Below are positions 27,148 through 32,549 of a stretch of DNA of 32,549 bases, in pieces. The stretch spans positions 1 through 32,549 of the forward strand of contig JAVBJV010000042.1 in NCBI GenBank assembly GCA_031546815.1. The letters run 5' to 3'. A model generated the notes under the pieces. It saw only the letters and a program-made list of their open reading frames with translations. It had not been told where the DNA came from and made no database searches. Every line of letters begins with the position of its first letter. The first letter of the stretch is position 1. The position numbers were made by a program, and so were the translations under genes. Source of the stretch: JAVBJV01 sp031546815 (lineage in GTDB: Bacteria > Pseudomonadota > Alphaproteobacteria > Acetobacterales > Acetobacteraceae).

Positions 27148-28380
27148 ATGTTTAATCGACGGTCTCTTCTGAAGGCTACGGCGGCGGCTCCGGTTCTTGG
27201 GGCGATGCCGTTCGGTCGGGCGCGTGCGCAGGGTGCCACGCTGAAGATCGGTGTGCTGAACGATATGTCGGGCGTGTATCGCGACATTTCCGGCCCGACA
27301 TCGGTTGCCGCCGTAAAGCAGGCGATCGAGGATTTCGGTGCCAGCGGCAAGGGACTGAACGTCGAGGTCGTGTTCGCCGACCACCAGAACAAACCCGACA
27401 TCGCCAGCAGCGTGACGCGCCAGTGGATCGACCGCGATGGCGTTGACCTGATCGTCGACGTGCCGAACAGCGCCTGCGCGCTGGCCGTGACCAGCATCGT
27501 GCGCGAGAAGAACAAGGCATACATCAATTCGACCGGCGGCACGGTGGATCTGACCGGGTCTGCCTGCACACCGAACATGGTGCACTGGGCGTACGACACC
27601 TGGATGCTGGCCAACAGCACCGGCGGCGCGATGGTGAAGGCGGGTGGCGACAGCTGGTTCTTCATCACCGCCGATTACGCATTCGGGCATTCGCTGGAAC
27701 AGAACACGGCCGGCTTCGTGACGCGCGCGGGTGGCAAGGTGCTGGGCAATGTGCGCACGCCGTTCCCGGGCACCACGGATTTCTCGTCCTATCTGGTGCA
27801 GGCGCAGGCTTCGGGCGCCAAGGTGATCGGGCTGGCGAATGCCGGTCTGGATACGGTGAACTGCGTGAAGCAGGCCGCCGAATTCGGCATCACCCGTCGT
27901 GGCGTGAAGCTGGCCGGTCTGCTGGTGTTCATCAACGACATTCACGCACTCGGCCTGCAGGCGGCCAACGGCATGGTGCTGTCGGAATCGTTCTACTGGG
28001 ACATGAACGAACGCACCCGTGCGTTCACACAGCGCCTGGTGCCGAAGACCAACGGCAACTATCCGGCCATGTCGCATGCGGGCTGCTATGCCGGCACGCT
28101 GCATTACCTGAAAGCCGCCGCCGATATCGGGTACGCCAAGGCCAAGGCCAGTGGCTCGGACGTTATCGCCCGCATGAAGGCGATGCCGACCGATGATGAT
28201 GCCTTCGGTGTTGGCTCGATCCGCCCCGACGGGCGCAAGATCCAGCCGGTCTATCTGTTCGAGGTGAAGAAGCCCGAAGAGAGCAAAGGCCCGTGGGATT
28301 ACTACAAGCTGATCGCGACCACTCCTGCGGATCAGGCCTATCGTCCAATGAGCGAAGGCGGTTGTTCGCTGGTTCGCTGA
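27148..28380 (+). CDS. Periplasmic substrate-binding protein of the liv-type importer
   Basis: A 410-residue type I periplasmic binding protein (Peripla_BP_6/LivJ-like). The N-terminus, MFNRRSLLKATAAAP, then an A-rich core to ARAQG, is a twin-arginine-like signal peptide. The mature part starts ATLKIGVLNDMSGVYRDISG, the usual first strand and loop of the fold. VEVVFADHQNKPDIA and the FPGTTDFSSYLVQAQASGAK region follow. AGGGAG precedes the ATG. It lies between livF and livH, so all five parts of one importer are encoded together. The ligand is not evident; the group takes branched-chain amino acids, amides, urea, aromatic acids and dicarboxylates, so the liv name gives transporter type only. 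Confidence 0.9.
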   Translation: MFNRRSLLKATAAAPVLGAMPFGRARAQGATLKIGVLNDMSGVYRDISGPTSVAAVKQAIEDFGASGKGLNVEVVFADHQNKPDIASSVTRQWIDRDGVDLIVDVPNSACALAVTSIVREKNKAYINSTGGTVDLTGSACTPNMVHWAYDTWMLANSTGGAMVKAGGDSWFFITADYAFGHSLEQNTAGFVTRAGGKVLGNVRTPFPGTTDFSSYLVQAQASGAKVIGLANAGLDTVNCVKQAAEFGITRRGVKLAGLLVFINDIHALGLQAANGMVLSESFYWDMNERTRAFTQRLVPKTNGNYPAMSHAGCYAGTLHYLKAAADIGYAKAKASGSDVIARMKAMPTDDDAFGVGSIRPDGRKIQPVYLFEVKKPEESKGPWDYYKLIATTPADQAYRPMSEGGCSLVR

Positions 28381-28434
28381 TACCTCGACCGGGGCTGGCA
28401 TGACCTGCCAGTCCCACTTTTACGGAAGATCCCG

Positions 28435-29319
28435 ATGGATACGATCTTTGGCGTTCCTATGCCGCTTCTGTTCGGCCAGCTTCTGCTGGGGCTGATCAAT
28501 GGTGCGTTCTATGCGTTGCTCTCACTGGGGCTGGCCGTGATTTTCGGCATGCTCAACGTGATCAACTTCGCGCATGGGGCGCTGTTCATGGTGGGGGCGT
28601 TCGTCGCCTGGATGCTGCTGGAATGGCTGGGGATCAATTACTGGCTGGCCTTGCTGGTCTCGCCGCTGATCGTGGGGGCGATCGGCATGCTGCTGGAATA
28701 TGTGTTCATCCGGCGGCTCTACAAGCTGGACCACCTGTACGGTCTGCTGCTGACATTCGGTCTGGCACTGATGATCGAGGGTGTGTTCCGCAACGAATTC
28801 GGCTCGTCCGGCCTGCCGTATCGGATTCCCGCAGCACTGCAGGGGGCGACGGATCTGGGCTTCATGTTCATGCCGAATTATCGCGGCTGGGTGGTCGTCG
28901 CATCGCTGGTCGTCTGCCTGACGACGTGGGCAGTGATCGAGAAGACCAAGATCGGATCGTATCTGCGCGCCGCGACCGAGAACGCGCCGCTGGTGCAGGC
29001 GTTCGGCATCAACGTGCCGCGAATGATGATGCTGACCTATGGCGCTGGTGTCGCGCTGGCGGCATTCGCCGGGGTGCTGGCGGCGCCGATCTATTCGGTG
29101 AACCCGAACATGGGCGCCAACTTCATCATCACGGTGTTCGCCGTGGTGGTGATCGGCGGGATGGGGTCGATCATGGGGTCGATCCTGACAGGGTTCGGCC
29201 TCGGTGTGATCGAGGGGCTGACCAAGGTATTCTACCCGCCCGGGGCTTCGACGGTGGTGTTCGTTGTGATGATTATCGTTCTGCTGGCGCGCCCGGCAGG
29301 CCTGTTCGGGAAGGCGTGA
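28435..29319 (+). CDS. livH: ABC transporter permease, LivH type
   Basis: Inner-membrane permease of the importer, 294 residues with about eight hydrophobic segments. Family motifs are LINGAFYALLSLGLAVIFGM near the start, NFAHGALFMVGAF, and the EAA-like cytoplasmic loop with RAATENAPLVQAFGINV. It ends IIVLLARPAGLFGKA. It follows the binding-protein gene by 54 bases and is 4 bases before livM. Confidence 0.92.
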   Translation: MDTIFGVPMPLLFGQLLLGLINGAFYALLSLGLAVIFGMLNVINFAHGALFMVGAFVAWMLLEWLGINYWLALLVSPLIVGAIGMLLEYVFIRRLYKLDHLYGLLLTFGLALMIEGVFRNEFGSSGLPYRIPAALQGATDLGFMFMPNYRGWVVVASLVVCLTTWAVIEKTKIGSYLRAATENAPLVQAFGINVPRMMMLTYGAGVALAAFAGVLAAPIYSVNPNMGANFIITVFAVVVIGGMGSIMGSILTGFGLGVIEGLTKVFYPPGASTVVFVVMIIVLLARPAGLFGKA

Positions 29320-29323
29320 GATC

Positions 29324-30265
29324 ATGAATCTTTCCGCACAGAATCAGCGTCTGGCGTTTCTGCTGCTGGCGGCCGTGCTGGTCGCGGCGCCGCTGGTCGG
29401 ATTTTATCCCGTGTTCCTGATGAAGGTGTTGTGTTTCGCGCTGTTTGCGTGCGCCTTCAACCTGCTGCTGGGTTATGTGGGGCTGCTGTCGGTCGGGCAT
29501 GCGGCGTATTTCGGGGCGGGTGGGTATATCGCCGCTTACAGTGCCAAGACCTGGGGACTGTCGCCTGAACTTGCGGTGCTGTTCGGCGGGCTGGTGGGCG
29601 CGGCGATGGGGGCCGTGTTCGGCTGGATCGCCATCCGCCGGGCCGGGATCTATTTCGCGATGATTACGCTGGCCCTGGCGCAGATGGTGTATTTCCTGTG
29701 CGTGCAGGTGCCGTTCACCAATGGGGAAGACGGGATCCAGCAGGTGCCGCGTAACCTGTCGCTCGGGGTGCTGAATCTGGAGACGGACCTGTCGATGTAC
29801 TGGTTCGTTGCCGCAATCTTCATGGCGGGTTTCCTGCTGATCTATCGCATCGTGAATTCGCCGTTCGGGCAGGTGCTGAAGGCGATCCGCGAGAACGAAC
29901 CGCGCGCGATCTCTCTGGGTTACCGGGTGGATCATTACAAGCTGCTGGCCTTTGTGCTCTCGGCCGGGCTGGCGGCGGTGGCCGGTGGCACAAAGTCGCT
30001 GGTGTTCGGCATCGCCACCCTGACCGACGTGCATTGGACGATGAGCGGCGAAGTGGTGCTGATGACGCTGGTTGGCGGTCTCGGCACGTTGTTCGGGCCG
30101 GTGATCGGTTCGGTGGTGGTGATCGGGATGGAGAATTACCTGTCCCAGTTCGGCGCCTGGGTGACGGTGATCCAGGGGGCGGTCTTCGTGGTCTGCGTCA
30201 TGGCGTTCCGGCGCGGTATCGTGGGTGAAATTACCGGTCGGCTGCAGGCACGCACCAAGGGATAA
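29324..30265 (+). CDS. livM: ABC transporter permease, LivM type
   Basis: Second permease of the importer, 313 residues, strongly hydrophobic. Family motifs are NLLLGYVGLLSVGHAAYFGA, FGWIAIRRAGIYFAMITLAL, and the EAA-like loop VLKAIRENEPRAISLGY. LVGGLGTLFGPVIGSVVV lies near the end. Start ATG is 4 bases after the livH stop. It is last in the operon; I see no clear terminator in the 62 bases before the next gene. Confidence 0.92.
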   Translation: MNLSAQNQRLAFLLLAAVLVAAPLVGFYPVFLMKVLCFALFACAFNLLLGYVGLLSVGHAAYFGAGGYIAAYSAKTWGLSPELAVLFGGLVGAAMGAVFGWIAIRRAGIYFAMITLALAQMVYFLCVQVPFTNGEDGIQQVPRNLSLGVLNLETDLSMYWFVAAIFMAGFLLIYRIVNSPFGQVLKAIRENEPRAISLGYRVDHYKLLAFVLSAGLAAVAGGTKSLVFGIATLTDVHWTMSGEVVLMTLVGGLGTLFGPVIGSVVVIGMENYLSQFGAWVTVIQGAVFVVCVMAFRRGIVGEITGRLQARTKG

Positions 30266-30327
30266 AATCTGGAGGACATGTAATCAGACTGGTGCGGCAC
30301 CACCAATTTCGGGTATGAGGCGGAATC

Positions 30328-31815
30328 ATGCGCGCTTTTACCTTGTCTCTGATTGCGGTTTCTTCCTTGCTGGCAGCAGTGCCGACGCAGGCTATGTCTG
30401 CGCCGACATCCCCGGTGCCGCCTTCGTCCATAGTGCTTGTCGCACCTGTCTGGCAGAGTGCTGATGGCACGCCGACGGCTGCGGCGATGGCCGTGGCCGC
30501 GCGCATAGCCCGTGCTGCCGAGGATGGGCTGAACCCGGCCCATTACCCATTACCTGCCGCGGGCGAGGTGGCCTACGACGCCCGGATGACGGCGGCGCTG
30601 ACGGCGTTTGTCGCCGACCTGTCCGGCGGGCGGGTTCGCGCGCTTGCTGGTCGGCCGGACATCCTGCGCGCCGGGCTTGCCCCGGACCCGCATCTGGCGG
30701 CAACACAGATCGCCACCGCGTCGGACCCTCTGGCAGCCTTGCAGCAGATCGAGCCGAACGGCGCTGATTACCGTGCAGTGAAGGCGGCGCTGGCGCAGTT
30801 GCTGGTGGCACCAGCCGTGCAGGTGACGATCCCGCTTGGCGCCACGCTCGACCCCAATATGGAAGATCAGCGCGTCCCGCTGATCCGCCAGCGACTGGGC
30901 GTTGCGGGCGATGGCCTGCTGTACGACGCCGCGCTGCAGGAAGCTGTGAAGGCGTTTCAGGCGACCGAAGGGCTGGATGCCGACGGCCGGATCGGGCGCA
31001 ATACGCAGACCGCGCTGAACGAAGGCAATACCGCACGCGCACGCCGCTTGCGGGTGGCGCTCGATATGTTGCGCGATCGTCCGATCCCGCAGTCGGGGCC
31101 GCGGATTGAAGTGAACATCCCCGAATTCCAGCTGCGGGTTCTGAACGGTAATTCCACCACGATGGAAATGCCGGTGATCGTCGGCCGGCGCGACCGGCAG
31201 ACCCCGCCGTTGCGCACGCAGCTGACTGCCACGCAGTTCAATCCGCCCTGGGGCGTGCCGGAACGCAATGCGCGCGAAGACCTGCTGCCGAAGCTGCGCC
31301 GCGACCCTGAAGCGGTGATCGCGCAAGGCTATCGTGTGTATCAGACCATCGATGGCGAGCGTCAGGAGATCGACCCGCGGACCGTTGACTGGAGCACCGT
31401 CAGTCCGCGTTCGATGCCGTATTATTTCCGGCAGGATGCGGGCGACATGAATTCGCTGGGGCAGATCAAGTTCATCATCCCCAATCGCGATGATATTTTC
31501 ATGCACGACACACCAAACCGCGGCCTGTTCGGGCGGGACCAGCGTGCGTTCTCGTCCGGCTGCGTGCGCCTTGGGCGGCCGCTGGACCTGCTGGAATTTG
31601 CCATTGGCTGGAACCAGACACGAATCAGAACGGCGCTGTCCGCCCGCAACACATTTGCTGTGCCGGTTGCGCGGCCGATTCCGGTGCTGATCGAATATCG
31701 TACCGCAATCGTCGGCGGGAGTGATACGGTTTCGCTGCGTCCGGATATTTACGGTCTGGACGAACGTTATGCGCGTGCGCTGGAGGCGGCTCCGGCACAT
31801 ATGGCGGTGCGTTGA
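30328..31815 (+). CDS. L,D-transpeptidase (YcbB-like) with peptidoglycan-binding domain
   Basis: A 495-residue exported enzyme that forms 3-3 cross-links or attaches partners to peptidoglycan. The signal peptide is residues 1-22 (LIAVSSLLAAVPTQAMS). A helical region at about 40-165 (ARIARAAEDGLNPAHYPLPA, as in YcbB/LdtD) comes next. A PG_binding_1 domain spans about 175-235 (VPLIRQRLGVAGDG, AVKAFQATEGLDADGRIG). The YkuD catalytic domain spans about 260-440, with His393 (MHDTPNRGLFG) and SSGCVRLG bearing Cys412. All catalytic residues are present. It lies 18 bases before the DUF882 gene, so the two wall enzymes are likely co-expressed. Confidence 0.92.
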   Translation: MRAFTLSLIAVSSLLAAVPTQAMSAPTSPVPPSSIVLVAPVWQSADGTPTAAAMAVAARIARAAEDGLNPAHYPLPAAGEVAYDARMTAALTAFVADLSGGRVRALAGRPDILRAGLAPDPHLAATQIATASDPLAALQQIEPNGADYRAVKAALAQLLVAPAVQVTIPLGATLDPNMEDQRVPLIRQRLGVAGDGLLYDAALQEAVKAFQATEGLDADGRIGRNTQTALNEGNTARARRLRVALDMLRDRPIPQSGPRIEVNIPEFQLRVLNGNSTTMEMPVIVGRRDRQTPPLRTQLTATQFNPPWGVPERNAREDLLPKLRRDPEAVIAQGYRVYQTIDGERQEIDPRTVDWSTVSPRSMPYYFRQDAGDMNSLGQIKFIIPNRDDIFMHDTPNRGLFGRDQRAFSSGCVRLGRPLDLLEFAIGWNQTRIRTALSARNTFAVPVARPIPVLIEYRTAIVGGSDTVSLRPDIYGLDERYARALEAAPAHMAVR

Positions 31816-31833
31816 CTATTACAGGAGGCTTCG

Positions 31834-32394
31834 ATGTTTCATCAGGATGATTGTCCGTGCTGCAGCGGTTTTGGGCGACGGGAAATTCTTCGTGCAGCTG
31901 TCGGGCTTGGATGTGTGGCGGTGACGCCGATGGCGCTGGCGGCAGGCGAGAGTGTGCGATCCCTGTCGATTTTTGCGCTCAACACGCGCGAAAGTTTTTC
32001 CGGCGTTTATTGGCGCAACGGCGTGTATGACCAGAGCGCCCTGCAGCGGATGAACTGGGTGTTGCGCGATCATCGCACCAACAAGAGCATCGATATGGAA
32101 CAGAGCCTGTTCGATCTGCTGTTCGCCGTTAACAAGCGGCTTGGCAGCAACGTCACCTTCGAAGTCATCAGCGCCTATCGCGCGCCCGAGACCAACGCGA
32201 TGCGCCACAGGCAGAGCCGCGGCGTGGCGCGCAACAGCCGCCACATGTCGGGGCAGGCGATTGACGTAAGGGTCGATGGCAAAAGCCCAACGGGCCTCGC
32301 CGAACTGGTCGCCAGCATGCAGGAAGGCGGCGTCGGTCTCTACCGTCGCAGCGGCTTCGTTCATGTAGACGTCGGCCCCGTCCGGCGCTGGTAA
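31834..32394 (+). CDS. DUF882 / peptidase M15-like (YcbK family) exported protein
   Basis: A 186-residue protein of the YcbK/DUF882 family, related to zinc D,D- or L,D-carboxypeptidases of the M15 type. The N-terminus has a Cys-rich leader (DDCPCCSGFGRREILRAAVG) with a twin-arginine motif and hydrophobic core ending at MALAAG, suggesting Tat export. Metal-site residues are present: His137 and Asp144 (SRHMSGQAIDV) and His177 with Asp179 (GFVHVDVG). SAYRAPETN is the family motif before them. GGAGG lies upstream of the ATG. The pairing with the L,D-transpeptidase mirrors the ycbB-ycbK neighbours in enterobacteria. Confidence 0.9.
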   Translation: MFHQDDCPCCSGFGRREILRAAVGLGCVAVTPMALAAGESVRSLSIFALNTRESFSGVYWRNGVYDQSALQRMNWVLRDHRTNKSIDMEQSLFDLLFAVNKRLGSNVTFEVISAYRAPETNAMRHRQSRGVARNSRHMSGQAIDVRVDGKSPTGLAELVASMQEGGVGLYRRSGFVHVDVGPVRRW

Positions 32395-32396
32395 AA

Positions 32397-32539
32397 AAAG
32401 CCGGTCTGCAAACGCGTTGTGGCGGCCGTCTGACGGCACTTGCCTGCGCGCCAGTGCTCACGGACTTATGTCCGCTCCGCGCTGGTGCTCGGAAAGCACC
32501 ATCATACGACTCAACACAACACGTTTTCAGACCGGCTTT
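32397..32539. repeat. 143-bp palindromic intergenic element, copy 2
   Basis: Inverted repeat of 25 bases, 32397-32421 against 32515-32539, with two mismatches (AAAGCCGGTCTG at the outer end). The core of ~93 bases aligns with copy 1 at 3835-3978: shared blocks are ACGGCACTT (32433-32441), CGGAC-loop-GTCCG (32461-32474), GTCCGCTCCGCGCTGGT (32470-32486) and AAGCACCAT (from 32494). The left arm begins two bases after the DUF882 stop. The arms, ending in A- and T-runs, look like a bidirectional terminator into whose loop the core is set. Confidence 0.88.
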
Positions 32540-32549
32540 CGCTGTACGG

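Noticed and set aside
30271..30283. GGAGGACATG followed at once by TAA after livM, a possible start-stop unit
   Set aside because: The spacing from GGAGG to ATG is too short and nothing links it to the L,D-transpeptidase start; probably chance.

Overview
The window looks like chromosomal DNA of an acetic acid bacterium or close relative (Alphaproteobacteria, Acetobacteraceae). This is an inference. It rests on the moderately high GC, the style of the IlvB, LeuA and MreB proteins, and the chaining of branched-chain amino-acid genes to the rod-shape cluster. No species is claimed. About 24 protein genes, one tRNA and one leader peptide are supported. Almost all lie on the + strand.

Region 1 (1-6290), branched-chain amino acids: the 3' part of ilvB, then ilvN and ilvC as one operon ending at a strong terminator. 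Two unrecognised convergent genes follow, with a 144-bp palindromic element filling the gap between their stop codons. Next comes leuA. It is preceded by a Leu-rich 36-codon leader that appears leaderless, with RNA segments able to form mutually exclusive antiterminator and terminator pairings.

Region 2 (6489-12146), cell shape: mreB, mreC, mreD, mrdA (PBP2) and rodA are tightly packed, several with overlapping stops and starts. A tRNA-Lys(CTT) follows.

Region 3 (12360-16906), iron uptake: a Fur-box promoter drives a TonB-dependent siderophore receptor, then a DUF3649-like membrane protein, a PepSY-type membrane protein and a DUF3325-like membrane protein, the last three translationally overlapped or close.

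Region 4 (16907-24610): a ~740-bp unusually AT-rich gap leads into one giant gene of ~2300 codons for a type Va autotransporter, closed by a strong terminator.

Region 5 (24621-30265): a minus-strand HpcH/HpaI (CitE-like) lyase gene diverges from a five-gene ABC importer of the branched-chain amino-acid type (livG-livF-binding protein-livH-livM).

Region 6 (30328-32549), cell wall: an L,D-transpeptidase and a Tat-type DUF882/M15-like peptidase. Two to three bases after the last stop codon lies a second copy of the palindromic element seen in region 1. Its core is conserved but its arms have a completely different sequence.

The observations most worth following are the leuA attenuator with its leaderless leader peptide, and the two-copy palindromic element family with conserved core and exchanged arms. 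The AT-rich gap before the giant autotransporter comes next. I found no CRISPR array, prophage, intact insertion sequence or recognisable defence system.
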